Shown here in pieces: positions 9,244 to 18,341 of a stretch of DNA of 36,352 nt; positions within the stretch are counted from its first letter, which is position 1, and each line of letters opens with the position of its first letter. Origin of the DNA: CAYONP01 sp964405335 (lineage in GTDB: Bacteria > Armatimonadota > UBA10988); contig CAYONP010000059.1 of NCBI GenBank assembly GCA_964405335.1, positions 1 through 36,352 of the forward strand, written 5' to 3'. The notes under the pieces are model-generated. The model was not told the origin of the DNA. It saw only the letters and a program-made list of their open reading frames with translations, and did not search any database. Made by a program: the position numbers and the translations under genes.

Positions 9244-11187
9244 TCAGCGGTCCACGCCCGCGCCCTGCGCGCCGGTGCCCTCTTCGGCGTAGCGCCAGCT
9301 CCGGCCGTCGGCGCACTCGCCACGCGGGTAGGTGTCGCGACCGGCCAGGTCGAGGAAGAAGCCCAGCGTGCGGATCCACCGCCTTGTGCTGGTCGCCAGT
9401 GCGGTGGCGGGTGCGGTGCGAGCGCGGCCGAGGTTGAGCCCGTCGGCGGCGTTGTAGGTGTCATTGCCGGCGGATTCGATGAAGTAGCCGGCCCCGTTGG
9501 CGTTCCCGGCGCCGAGGCTCAGGTTCGGGGCGGTGTAGCGGTCGTCGCCGGCCAGGTCGGCCAGCCAGCCGAGACTGAAGTCGTGGCCGGCGCCCTGGGC
9601 CATGTTCATCGTCGCGGTGTACCGGTCGGCGCCGTCGGCGTCGAGCAGCAGCCCCAGCGCGAAGTGCGCGGCCGCGCCTTGGACGTACCAGACTCCAGTG
9701 TACTGGTCGTCGCCGGCGAAGTCGGTCAACCCGCCGATGCCGTACCAGTAGCCGCCGCCCTGGCCGAACACACCGCATGAGTAGACGTCGTCGCCCGCGC
9801 CGTCGCAGAGCCAGCCGACGCCGCCCGTGGTGCCGTGCCCGTTGGTATAGTCGGCCCGCCGGCCATAGCCGAAGCCCTGGCTCAGATTGGCGTTGTGCTC
9901 GGCACTCTGCGGGCTCGGGGCGGTGATCTCCTCGTCCTCGGCATCGTATCGATCGTTGCCGGCGGCATCGATCAGCACGCCCGCGCCGAGCGTGAAGCCG
10001 TAACCCTGGCTGTACTGCACGGCGTGGTACTGGTCGTTGCCGTCCTGGTCGGCCAGCACGCCGACGCCGTAGACGCCGCTGCCCTGGGCGTGGTCGACCG
10101 CTTCGTACGTGTCGTCGCCTCCGCCGTCCCAGAGCAGCGCCAGTCCGGCGATCGCGGCGCCCTGGGTCAATTGCCTGCCGGCGTAGCTGTCGTCGCCGGC
10201 GATGTCGATCAGCACGGCCACGCCGCCGATGGCCGCGGCCCAGGTGCCGACCGAGTCGGCCGGCGCGGCGTAGGTGTCGGCGCCGTCGAGGTCGATCAGG
10301 ATCGAGACTGGCCGGTTCTCGGTCAGCGCCGCGGCGCCGGTGGAGTAGCGCTCGTGGCCGCCAGCGTCGATGAGCAGCAGCGGCGGCTCGCCCTGGTGCA
10401 CGTCGTCGCCGTGGCCGGCGAGGATGATGTCGCCCAGCGGAGTCGCCCAGCGCCGGTTGTCGATCCCTGCCAGATCAACCTCGCGCAGCGCCGGCAGAAC
10501 ATCCTCGAGCACCACCAGGATGTCGCCGCCGCCGGCCGACAAGGCGGGCAGGTCGAGGCTGGCGATCAGCCGGTCGACGCGCCGCTCATGCTCGGCCAGA
10601 GGCGCGCCCTCCAACTCGCGGTCGGGTGCCACGGCGCGGCGCAAGTCGTTGAGGTGGGTGGCCAACCCGGCGGCCGGCGTGCCTTCGAACGCCCAGGTGC
10701 GCCACTGCGGGAACTCGGCGACGGCGAGCAGGATGAGCGCCATACTCTCCTGCAGCTCGCGCGGCAGGTCGTCGGTCTCGGGTTCGTTGCCGGCCAGGCC
10801 GGGCATACCTGCCACCTCCCGCAGCCGGGCCAGCGCCGCCGCCAGCGGCCGATTCGCATCGAGGCGAGCGCGCAGGCGCTGAGCGATCGGCTCCACCAAG
10901 CCTCGCCGGACGCCCCAGCCGGCCAGCGCGTTCGCGCGGTAGACCAGTTTGCCCTGGCTGGCCGCGTCGGCCAGCAGGCCGCGACCGGTGACCTCGGCAA
11001 AGGCCGGGACACGGAGCGGGTCGCGCATGAGCGGCAGGAAGTGCGGGTTGCGGTAGAGCCCTCCGCCAAAGGTCTCCATCCAGTCGAGGTCGACGCCGGC
11101 ACGGGCGGCCTCGACGCCGGCGGCCTGGTAGACCGGCGCCCAGACCTCGTCGGCCGGCAGCGCGCAGAGCAGCAGGGCGAGCAGCAT
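9244..11187 (-). CDS. secreted protein with Asp/Tyr-rich tandem repeats, unknown function
   Basis: 647 residues. A short hydrophobic N-terminus (MLLALLLCALPADEVWA) suggests export. Residues about 20-250 are mostly helical with no recognised domain. From about 274 to 640 there are about twelve repeats, in the best part 26-27 residues long, with the pattern D-x-x-G-[DN]-D-x-Y, then QG, then G-x-G-x-L. Examples are DGGGDDTYEAVDHAQGSG, DQDGNDQYHAVQYSQGYG and DFAGDDQYTGVWYVQGAA. The regular period with Gly and Asp at turns suggests a beta-solenoid that may bind metal through its aspartates; that is inference. These are not classical nine-residue RTX repeats. The ATG at 11187 has GAGGGG upstream. 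It follows the creatininase gene by only 17 bp on the same strand, so the two may be co-transcribed. Confidence 0.85.
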   Translation of the reverse strand: MLLALLLCALPADEVWAPVYQAAGVEAARAGVDLDWMETFGGGLYRNPHFLPLMRDPLRVPAFAEVTGRGLLADAASQGKLVYRANALAGWGVRRGLVEPIAQRLRARLDANRPLAAALARLREVAGMPGLAGNEPETDDLPRELQESMALILLAVAEFPQWRTWAFEGTPAAGLATHLNDLRRAVAPDRELEGAPLAEHERRVDRLIASLDLPALSAGGGDILVVLEDVLPALREVDLAGIDNRRWATPLGDIILAGHGDDVHQGEPPLLLIDAGGHERYSTGAAALTENRPVSILIDLDGADTYAAPADSVGTWAAAIGGVAVLIDIAGDDSYAGRQLTQGAAIAGLALLWDGGGDDTYEAVDHAQGSGVYGVGVLADQDGNDQYHAVQYSQGYGFTLGAGVLIDAAGNDRYDAEDEEITAPSPQSAEHNANLSQGFGYGRRADYTNGHGTTGGVGWLCDGAGDDVYSCGVFGQGGGYWYGIGGLTDFAGDDQYTGVWYVQGAAAHFALGLLLDADGADRYTATMNMAQGAGHDFSLGWLADLAGDDRYTAPNLSLGAGNANGAGYFIESAGNDTYNAADGLNLGRARTAPATALATSTRRWIRTLGFFLDLAGRDTYPRGECADGRSWRYAEEGTGAQGAGVDR

Positions 11188-11204
11188 GGCTTGGTCCCCT
11201 CGCG

Positions 11205-11960
11205 CTAAGGGACGAGCATCGCCCGCAGCGCGTCAATCAGCCGCCGCAGTCCTTCCTCGCCGAAGGCGGCGGTGGCCGAGCGCGGATCTTCGCCCATCAC
11301 GCCGAGCACCTCGTCGCTCTCGCCGGCGAGTTCGCCCAGGTCGACCAACTCGGGGGTCAGGGCGCAGAGCAGCGACGTCTCCCACCGCGCGGCATGGTCG
11401 CCGTGCGAGAAGTCGCGGATCGGGTCGACCTCGATCATCGGGTGGACCTTCGCCCGCGCCTCGGGCCGTTCGGCGAACCGCCGCGCCGCCTCGTGTGCCG
11501 GGCCGATCAGCGGGTAGTGCCCGCACATGACCACGATCTGCTCCCAGCCGTAGGCCTCGATCTGGTACAGGCAGTGGAGCAGCAGCCGGGTCCACGGCTC
11601 CCAGCCGCCGAGTTCGAGGTTGCGGCGCGCCTCGGCCTGGAAACGCTCGACCGGCAGGCCCAGCGCGGCGGCGACCTCGGGCCGGTGGTCGTGAGTCAGG
11701 CGGTCGAAGCGCTCGTTGGTGAAGACGTTTTCGAGGATGTCGTCGCGGTTGTCGCCGTACCACAGGCAGGGCCAGACCAGCCCACCGACTTCGCGCGCGG
11801 CGCGGAGGCAGATGGCCTCGGCCTTGACGCCGTCGAGGCCGATCGGGTTGTGCCGCCCGTGCCACTCGAGGATGCCGCAGGGCAGCCAGGCAATCGGGCA
11901 CTCCCGCCGCGCGGCGACAATCTGGGCGGGCCGCAACCGTTCGTACCGCACTTCGCGCAT
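11205..11960 (-). CDS. creatininase-family amidohydrolase
   Basis: Predicted metal-dependent amidohydrolase of 251 residues in the creatininase/MftE family, which acts on cyclic amides or small peptides. The signature near the N-terminus, LPCGILEWHGRHNPIGLD, supplies Glu32, His34 and Asp43 as metal ligands, and the later VMCGHYPL gives His148. The length equals the family norm (about 240-260). The ATG at 11960 is preferred to upstream in-frame codons because homology-like sequence begins at MREVRYERLRPAQI and GGAG lies upstream. It is divergent from the ACT-domain gene across 82 bp. The substrate is unknown; many bacterial members next to peptidases or oxidoreductases are uncharacterised. Confidence 0.88.
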   Translation of the reverse strand: MREVRYERLRPAQIVAARRECPIAWLPCGILEWHGRHNPIGLDGVKAEAICLRAAREVGGLVWPCLWYGDNRDDILENVFTNERFDRLTHDHRPEVAAALGLPVERFQAEARRNLELGGWEPWTRLLLHCLYQIEAYGWEQIVVMCGHYPLIGPAHEAARRFAERPEARAKVHPMIEVDPIRDFSHGDHAARWETSLLCALTPELVDLGELAGESDEVLGVMGEDPRSATAAFGEEGLRRLIDALRAMLVP

Positions 11961-12042
11961 GGCCGGGCTCCGCGGGGCGGTTCCGCGCCGCGCGGAGACA
12001 CCCTCCCCGCACGGCGTGGTATCATTCGCCGCGGAGAAGGCG

Positions 12043-12585
12043 ATGGCCGAACAGGTGGCCATCACGGTCGTCGGGCGCGACCGGCCGGGCATCGTTGCCG
12101 GCATCGCCCGCGTGCTCTATCAGCATGGCTGCAACATCGAGGACTCGAGCGCCACCATCCTGCGCGATTCGTTCGCCATGATCCTGATCGCCCGCCTGCC
12201 CGAGCCGCCCGGCATCGACGACCTGGCCGACCTGCTGCAGCTCGAGGCGGCCTCACTCGAGGTCAACTGCGACCTGCGCCTGCTCGATCCCCCGGCACCG
12301 CAGACCGACTGCCCGGGCACACCCTACACGCTCGCCGTCTATGGCGCCGACCAGCCGGGCATCGTCTATCGGGTGGCCAATGAGCTGGCCGCCGCCGGGT
12401 GCAACATCAGCGACGTCAGCACGCGCGTCGGCGGGACAGCCGAGCGACCGCTGTACATCATGGTGCTCGACCTCACCATGCCGGCCGAGGTCGATCGCGG
12501 GCGGCTCGACCGCCGACTGACCGAGCTCCGCGCCGAACTCGATGTCGACATCACCCTCCGCCCCATCGACGAGGCAACGCTCTGA
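12043..12585 (+). CDS. double ACT-domain protein, GcvR-like
   Basis: 180 residues made of two ACT domains: residues about 4-80 (VAITVVGRDRPGIVAGIARV) and about 92-170 (YTLAVYGADQPGIVYRVANE). Each begins with the DRPGI/DQPGI turn that binds amino acids at the domain interface. This layout resembles the glycine cleavage repressor GcvR and related amino-acid sensors; there is no DNA-binding domain, so it would act through a partner. The ATG at 12043 has GGAGAAGG a few bases upstream, and a possible -10 (TATCAT, 12020) lies close before it. It is the first gene of a tight unit: the stop is two bases before the def start. The sensed amino acid is not known. Confidence 0.85.
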   Translation: MAEQVAITVVGRDRPGIVAGIARVLYQHGCNIEDSSATILRDSFAMILIARLPEPPGIDDLADLLQLEAASLEVNCDLRLLDPPAPQTDCPGTPYTLAVYGADQPGIVYRVANELAAAGCNISDVSTRVGGTAERPLYIMVLDLTMPAEVDRGRLDRRLTELRAELDVDITLRPIDEATL

Positions 12586-12587
12586 CG

Positions 12588-13085
12588 ATGGCCGTCCGAC
12601 CCATCGTGCTCTACCCCGCGCCCATCTTGAAGACCGTCTGCCCGCCGATCGAGTCGATCGACGACGCCGTGCGACAGGTGGCGATCGACCTCCGCGACAC
12701 GCTCGAGAGTGTCGTCGGCACCGGCCTCGCCGCGCCGCAGATCGGCTCGACCGCGCGGCTGCTCTACATCGACGCCACGCGCCACCCGAAGTACGCTGAC
12801 GAGGCGACCGGGCCGCGCTGGCTGGTGAACCCCGAGATCATCGAGCGGAGCGGCACGAAGCGCTTCCGCGAGGGCTGCCTGAGCCTGCCCGACTATCTGG
12901 CGACGGTGAAGCGGAGCCGCGAGGTAACCGTCCGCGGGCGCGACCTCGACGGACGGAGCATCGAGTTGCACGCGGTGGGTTTCGAGGCGGTGCTGCTGCA
13001 GCACGAGATCGACCACCTCGACGGTATCCTGTTCATCGACCGCGTCGAAGACCTGGCCGGCCGCCTGCGCCGGCGGGAGGAGTGA
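12588..13085 (+). CDS. def: peptide deformylase
   Basis: Removes the N-terminal formyl group from new polypeptides in the cytoplasm. All three metal-site motifs are present in 165 residues: GTGLAAPQIG (44-53), EGCLSLP with the metal ligand Cys97, and QHEIDHLDG with His139, Glu140 and His143. The length is typical. The ATG at 12588 follows the ACT gene stop by two bases, and the next gene starts at the base after its own stop, so the three genes are very likely one operon. The usual partner fmt is not adjacent. Confidence 0.96.
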   Translation: MAVRPIVLYPAPILKTVCPPIESIDDAVRQVAIDLRDTLESVVGTGLAAPQIGSTARLLYIDATRHPKYADEATGPRWLVNPEIIERSGTKRFREGCLSLPDYLATVKRSREVTVRGRDLDGRSIELHAVGFEAVLLQHEIDHLDGILFIDRVEDLAGRLRRREE

Positions 13086-14060
13086 ATGGCCACGCCAAAG
13101 GTCTGGGTCGGCCGCCCGCTGCCCGAGGCCGCGCTCGCGTTCCTGCGCGAGCACGCCGAGGTGACCGTCTATCCCGGCGAGACGCCGCCTCCCCGCGAGG
13201 CGATCCTCGCCGGCGTGGCCGGCTGTGACGGCATCCTGCCACTGCTCAGCGACCGCATCGATGGCGAGGTGATGGACGCCGCCGGGCCGGCCCTGAAGGT
13301 CATCGCCAACTACGCCGTCGGGTACGACAACATCGACCTGCCGGCGGCCACGGCGCGCGGCATCTGGGTGACCAACACCCCCGACGTGCTGACCGAGACC
13401 ACCGCCGACCTGACCTGGGCGCTGCTACTCGCCGCCGCGCGGCGCATCAGCGAGGGCGAGCGCTACGTCCGCGACGGCCGCTGGCGCTGCTGGGGCCCGC
13501 TGCTCATGCTCGGCCACGACGTGCACGGCAAGACGCTCGGCATCCTCGGCTGCGGCCGCATCGGCGCCGCCGTCGCCCGCCGCGGCCGGGGCTTCGGCAT
13601 GAGGCTGCTCTACCACAACCGCACCCGGCGACCCGAGCTCGAAGCGGAACTCGGCCTGGTGCCGGTCGATCTGGCCACGCTGCTGGCCGAGTCGGACTAT
13701 CTCAGCCTGCACTGCCCACTGACCGATGCAACGCGGCATCTGATTGACGCGGAGGCGCTGGCGCGGATGAAGCCGACGGCGGTGCTGATCAACACCACCC
13801 GCGGGCCGGTGGTCGACCAGTCGGCACTCTACACGGCGCTGCGCGACGGGGTGATCCAGGCGGCGGCGCTCGACGTGACCGACCCGGAGCCGCCGGACCC
13901 GGCCGATCCGCTGCTGACCCTCGACAACTGCCTGGTCGTGCCGCACATCGGCAGCGCAAGCACCGAGACGCGGACCGAAATGGCCCTGCTGGCGGCGCGC
14001 AACCTGCTGGCGGCCTGCCGCGGCGAGCGGCCCGAGACGCCGGTCAACGAGATCGGCTGA
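13086..14060 (+). CDS. D-2-hydroxyacid dehydrogenase (glyoxylate/hydroxypyruvate reductase type)
   Basis: NAD(P)-dependent dehydrogenase of 324 residues that interconverts 2-ketoacids and D-2-hydroxyacids. The nucleotide-binding turn is LGILGCGRIG (151-160). The catalytic triad is Arg239 (NTTRGPVVD), Glu268 (DVTDPEPP) and His287 (VPHIGSAS). VGYDNIDL near 78-85 is the substrate-loop motif of the glyoxylate/hydroxypyruvate reductase (GhrB) branch, which makes a role in glyoxylate or hydroxypyruvate reduction likely but not proven. It starts immediately after the def stop with no gap, so translation is probably coupled. It ends four bases before the stop of the convergent S41 gene, leaving no room for a separate terminator. 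Confidence 0.92.
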   Translation: MATPKVWVGRPLPEAALAFLREHAEVTVYPGETPPPREAILAGVAGCDGILPLLSDRIDGEVMDAAGPALKVIANYAVGYDNIDLPAATARGIWVTNTPDVLTETTADLTWALLLAAARRISEGERYVRDGRWRCWGPLLMLGHDVHGKTLGILGCGRIGAAVARRGRGFGMRLLYHNRTRRPELEAELGLVPVDLATLLAESDYLSLHCPLTDATRHLIDAEALARMKPTAVLINTTRGPVVDQSALYTALRDGVIQAAALDVTDPEPPDPADPLLTLDNCLVVPHIGSASTETRTEMALLAARNLLAACRGERPETPVNEIG

Positions 14061-14064
14061 CTGC

Positions 14065-15531
14065 CTACTCGCCAAACCCGCGCAGGCTCGACTCCTGCCC
14101 GGCGCCGAACTCGCCGAGGTCGATTTCGACCCGCCGGCCGAACGACTTGATCGCCTCGAGCACCGTGTCGCGCCCGGCAAAGTAGTCGGCCGCCGGCACC
14201 GGCACCTGGGCGTCGGGCAGAATCGTCGACGGGTCGCCCTCGACCTGCTGGAAGTACTTGGTCGAGTAGGTCACCTGCAGGCGCGAGTGGCGCAGCGTGA
14301 AGCTCTTCACCTCGCCGTAGTGGTTCGGCCGGCCGCCGGTCGGCTCGCCAATCAGGATCGCCCGCGTCTGCTTGCGCAGCGAGATGGCGTTGAGCACCGC
14401 CGAACTGAACGTCCGTGGGCCGGTGATCACGAACAGCTTGCCGCGCTGGTTGAGGTCTTCGCGGGCGGCCAGCTCCTGGATGAACGGCTCGAGGATGTTC
14501 GAGTCGCCCCCGCCGTTGTGCCGCAGGTCGATGATGAAGCGATCGATCTCGACCCGGTCGCACAGCGCCCAGAGCTGGCGCCGGAACTCAGTGAAGGGCA
14601 GGTCCTCGCGCTGCTCGCACTTGTTGTACTGAAAGAACAGAATGCGCGGCTCGGCCGGCTCCTGCGCTTCGTCGTCGCCCTCGGCGCCGTCGCCGTGCTG
14701 GTCGCGCGTCGGGTCGCCCGCTTCGGCCGGCGCCGGCTGCGCCGGAGCAGGCTCGGCGGGAGCCAGATACTGGGCCCAGTAGGGCGTGTTGGTGTACTTG
14801 AGGTAGAGCGGCTTGGCCTCCTCGTCCAGGCCGGTCGCCCAGACGATGCCCTCGAGCGATGGCAGTGGCGTGAGCTCGGCAATCAGCGGCTGGTTGTTCG
14901 GCGCGCGGAGGTCGAACTCGGCCGTCTGCGGCGGCTTGGGCTGGCCCGCCTCGACCGGCGGCGGCGGCGAGACCACGCCAAGGTGCTGGAGCAACTGCGT
15001 GTAGAGGATCATCTGCGCCACCTGGCGCCTGGCCTGCACGCCGTTGTCGACCGACAGGTAGTCGGCCAGGCGGGTGGCGATCGCGCCGATCGGCTGACCC
15101 TCGATGCCCTCGAGGCGGCAGCGGACCAGCTCGGCCCGGTCGGGCGGCGCGCCGGTGACATAGAGCCCGTCGGCAAACCACTGCAGGCGTAAGGGATACA
15201 TCGACAGCGGCACGTTACCGCGCTGCCAGAGCACCTGCGTGTGGCCGTCGCCGATCATCGCGGTCAGCTTCTGGAGCCGGAACAGCAGGTCCTGTTCGGT
15301 CAGCAGCGGGACCTCGGCTTTGAGGTTCTCGACTTCGAGCCGCCAGTCCACCTCTTCCACCGCGTGAAACGGGTTGATGTGCAGCTCGGGCAGCTCGGCG
15401 GCGAGTTGATCGAGGTCTTCACGCCAGCGCCGGTCCCGTGTCTCGTCGTCCTCGGGCGTCGCCGCGGCGGCCATCGCCGCGAGGCAGCTCACGAGCACCC
15501 AACTCACGCCGCGCATCCTGATTCGCATCAC
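14065..15531 (-). CDS. exported S41 peptidase, tricorn-like active site
   Basis: 488 residues from a GTG at 15531; the next codon is ATG (15528) and is an equally possible start, both behind AAGGA. A signal peptide (MRGVSWVLVSCLAAMAAAAT) predicts export. MIGDGHTQV (His97) and GPRTFSSAVLNA (Ser376/377) match the Ser-His arrangement of tricorn-type S41 enzymes. The Lys of the CtpA-type Ser-Lys dyad is absent; in its place is IGEPTGGRPNHYGE. No PDZ domain is evident. A Pro/Ala/Glu/Asp-rich low-complexity insert lies near residues 255-295. It follows the cyclase gene by 29 bp and is probably the last gene of a four-gene minus-strand unit. Substrate unknown. Confidence 0.85.
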   Translation of the reverse strand: MMRIRMRGVSWVLVSCLAAMAAAATPEDDETRDRRWREDLDQLAAELPELHINPFHAVEEVDWRLEVENLKAEVPLLTEQDLLFRLQKLTAMIGDGHTQVLWQRGNVPLSMYPLRLQWFADGLYVTGAPPDRAELVRCRLEGIEGQPIGAIATRLADYLSVDNGVQARRQVAQMILYTQLLQHLGVVSPPPPVEAGQPKPPQTAEFDLRAPNNQPLIAELTPLPSLEGIVWATGLDEEAKPLYLKYTNTPYWAQYLAPAEPAPAQPAPAEAGDPTRDQHGDGAEGDDEAQEPAEPRILFFQYNKCEQREDLPFTEFRRQLWALCDRVEIDRFIIDLRHNGGGDSNILEPFIQELAAREDLNQRGKLFVITGPRTFSSAVLNAISLRKQTRAILIGEPTGGRPNHYGEVKSFTLRHSRLQVTYSTKYFQQVEGDPSTILPDAQVPVPAADYFAGRDTVLEAIKSFGRRVEIDLGEFGAGQESSLRGFGE

Positions 15532-15560
15532 TCACCGGTCCTTGGCCAAGGGTTAGACGA

Positions 15561-18302
15561 CTACAAAGGGAGATCGATCGCGTCCGGTTCAGTTTTTACC
15601 TCATCGTCACACCGCGCCGGCGCCAGACCGGTCACGGAGTAGGGCCGGATCGGCTCGCTGACGCCCTTGACCCGCACCGGACTGCCCGCCGCGGCAACCA
15701 CCTGATCGGCCACCACGCGGTGGAGGGTGTCACTGATCAGGAACTCTCCGCCCTCGGCCAGACTCTCCAGACGCTGCGCCACCGCCACGGTGTAACCCAG
15801 CGCGGTGTAGTTGAACTGGTTCGGGTTGCCGATCAGCCCGACCACCGCCTCGCCATAGTGCATGCCCAGCCCGATCTGGAGCGGCTGGCGCCCCTCACGT
15901 GCCAGCTCGCTCGAGATCGTCTCGGCGGCGGCGCGCATTTCGAGCCCGGCGGCGACGGCGCGGAGCAGGTCGGCCGGCGGGTCGTCGCCGATGCGGAAGA
16001 GGGCCATCAGCCCGTCTCCGGTGTACTTGTCGAGCAGCCCACCGTGCTGGTGCAGCGCGATGGTCAGGCCGGTCATGTAGGCGTTCATCACCTCGACCAC
16101 TTCCTCGGGCGTGTGCTGCTCGCTGAACGGCGTGAAGCCGCGCACATCGGCAAACAGCACGCAGACCTGCTGCCGCGTGCCGCCGAGCCCCAGCCGGCCC
16201 TCGGGATCCTCGAGCAGTTCATCGACCACCTGCGGGGCGACGAAGCGCTGCAACAAAGCGCGGTTGCGCTCACGCTCGGAGCGCTCGAGCAGCAGCGTCA
16301 CCTGGACCACCAACATGGCCGCGATGAGCGCGGCGAGCAGTGGCTCGACCGGGTCGAGCCAGCGGCCGAAAAAGAGCAACTGCGCCAGCGAGACGACGAC
16401 CAGCGCCAAGCCGGTCACGGCCAGCCGCCAGGCCGCGTTGAGCGGGTCGCGGCGCAGGCTGAGCTGACCCACCAGCAGCGCCACCAGCGCGGTCAGCGCC
16501 AGGCTCCACCGGCGCGGCACCGCGCCGACGGCGCCGCCTCGGCGCAGCGTCTCGACCGCGTGCGCGAGCAACTCGCCGCTGGTCAACAGGCCGGCCGGAG
16601 TCTCGATCCAGCGCGGGGCGACGCGATCGAGGATGACCAGCTTGTCGCGGAAGAACTCCGCCGCCGGCACCCATTCGACGGCCGTAACGCCGGTGCGGAC
16701 CGTCGACGGCTCGCCCGCAATCGTCACCGTCGTGCCGGCCGCCTCGCCCAGCGTCACCCGGGCCACCGGCTCGTTGCGCAGCACGGTGGTGTAGCCGGCG
16801 TGCGCGAAACGCGCGCCCGGTCCGGCGCCGGCGTAGTCGACCAGCACCGTCGCCGGCTCGATGGTCAGCAGCGGTTGGCCGGCAAAGCGGTCGCCACCCG
16901 CATCGGCCAGGTAAGTCGGCGGCTGGCCGAGCAGGAGGGCGGCGAGCTGCGCGGCTAACGGCGGACGCTCGGGCTGATCGAACCGCACCGCCGGCAGCCG
17001 CCCGCCGTAGCGCGCCAGCTCGGCCGAGCCGCTCGCCCGGGCGGCGATTTCGAGCGCGCCGAGCCGGCCCTGGCCCAGCTCGTCGGAATGCACCGCCAAA
17101 TAGACATTGCCGGCTTCGGCCATGCCGGCGGCCAGCCGCGGCAGGTCGCGCTGCGCTCGCTCGCCGTCGCCGGCGGTCGGCGGCGGCAGGCCGGCGATGC
17201 CGCGCTGCCGGGCGCTCACCGGCGCGCGGCCGGTGAACGGCGGCGTGACCACCACCGCGCGGGCACCCCAGGCGGCCAGCTTGGCGATCACCCGCGCCTG
17301 CAGCACCGATTCCGACTCCTCCGACCGAGCCATCTGCTGCGCCGCGGCATCGAGGTCGAGCAGCACGATCTCATCACCGGTGCTCATCCCCGCGCCGAAC
17401 GCCTCGGGCAGGCCGGCCACCTCAAACACGCCCCGGATCTGGAGCAGTTGGCCGAGCAGGCCGCTGCGCGCCGGCTGGAGCAACCCGGCGCCGCTCGCCG
17501 CCACGGCCAGCACCGCCGCCGACAGACCGAGCACGGCGCCGCGCAGATCGAGCCGAACCGCCCGGCCGCGCAACCGGACCTGCGGCACCAGGCGCCGAGA
17601 CATCCAGTTGACCAGCCGCCGAGCCAACTGCTGCGGATCGGTGCCGGGATTCGACAGCATCCGAAACGCCAGTACCGCCAGGCTTGGCCACGAAGCAAAG
17701 TAGGCGATGATCGGGAAGTCGCCCTCGCCGGCGGCCAGGCTTTGCCAGATCGGCGCATAGCCGGCTCCGAGCGCGGCGAGGGCCAGCCACCAGCCGACCA
17801 CGCCCCGGTTGGCCGCCGCCTCGGGCGAGTCGACCCGCGGCCGCACCAGGGCGCCCAGCGACGCTCCGGCAAAGCTGACCGGGAAGAGCAGCGCGGCGTA
17901 GGTCAGAAACTGCACCAGGTGCGCCAGGACGCTGATCCGCGCGATGCCGATGTCGCTGAGCGCACGCTCGGTCGGCCCCGCCGCGGCCAGCACGCCGACC
18001 GCCGCCGCGGCGAACGACCAGCGCAACGCGGTGCCTTGCGCCCGCCACATGGCCACCAGGTGGAACAGACCCCAGCCCAGGGCAACCAGCAGCAGCACCA
18101 CATTGAACGCCACCCAGACGGCGAGCACCGGCGGCCGCAGGCCCGGACTGCGCAGCACCAGCACGGCGACCACCAGCAGCAGGCCCCAGCGGAGCAGCCG
18201 CGCCGCGGTGCGGTCGCGCCGCCACAGCAGGGCCAGCCGCCGCGCGGCACGCCGGCGGCGTTCGCGTCGAGCGGGCGGTGTCGGTGATGCGGGAGGGTTC
18301 AT
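15561..18302 (-). CDS. CHASE2-type membrane protein with class III nucleotide cyclase domain
   Basis: 913 residues. A basic N-terminus is followed by several membrane helices (about 35-195). An extracytoplasmic sensor-like region of CHASE2 type follows (about 250-600, containing GDEIVLLDLDAAAQQ and LAAWGARAVVVTPPF), then further helices (about 605-675) and a C-terminal cyclase domain (713 onward). Class III features: metal ligands Asp719 (LFADVRGFT) and Asp763 (DKYTGDGLMALF), Lys759 for adenine choice, and Arg844. However the usual GDxVNxAxR motif reads GYTVAVAQR: Asp is Tyr837 and the transition-state Asn is Ala840. Activity may be weak, altered or lost. It lies 39 bp after the SDR gene and 29 bp before the S41 gene. 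Confidence 0.87.
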   Translation of the reverse strand: MNPPASPTPPARRERRRRAARRLALLWRRDRTAARLLRWGLLLVVAVLVLRSPGLRPPVLAVWVAFNVVLLLVALGWGLFHLVAMWRAQGTALRWSFAAAAVGVLAAAGPTERALSDIGIARISVLAHLVQFLTYAALLFPVSFAGASLGALVRPRVDSPEAAANRGVVGWWLALAALGAGYAPIWQSLAAGEGDFPIIAYFASWPSLAVLAFRMLSNPGTDPQQLARRLVNWMSRRLVPQVRLRGRAVRLDLRGAVLGLSAAVLAVAASGAGLLQPARSGLLGQLLQIRGVFEVAGLPEAFGAGMSTGDEIVLLDLDAAAQQMARSEESESVLQARVIAKLAAWGARAVVVTPPFTGRAPVSARQRGIAGLPPPTAGDGERAQRDLPRLAAGMAEAGNVYLAVHSDELGQGRLGALEIAARASGSAELARYGGRLPAVRFDQPERPPLAAQLAALLLGQPPTYLADAGGDRFAGQPLLTIEPATVLVDYAGAGPGARFAHAGYTTVLRNEPVARVTLGEAAGTTVTIAGEPSTVRTGVTAVEWVPAAEFFRDKLVILDRVAPRWIETPAGLLTSGELLAHAVETLRRGGAVGAVPRRWSLALTALVALLVGQLSLRRDPLNAAWRLAVTGLALVVVSLAQLLFFGRWLDPVEPLLAALIAAMLVVQVTLLLERSERERNRALLQRFVAPQVVDELLEDPEGRLGLGGTRQQVCVLFADVRGFTPFSEQHTPEEVVEVMNAYMTGLTIALHQHGGLLDKYTGDGLMALFRIGDDPPADLLRAVAAGLEMRAAAETISSELAREGRQPLQIGLGMHYGEAVVGLIGNPNQFNYTALGYTVAVAQRLESLAEGGEFLISDTLHRVVADQVVAAAGSPVRVKGVSEPIRPYSVTGLAPARCDDEVKTEPDAIDLPL

Positions 18303-18341
18303 CGCCAGAAACCCAACGGCGGCGACGCCGCGCCGGTTCCG

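Noticed and set aside
9244..11187. RTX toxin or haemolysin-type calcium repeats
   Set aside because: The repeat is 26-27 residues with GDDxY, not nine residues with GGxGxD, and there is no type I secretion context.
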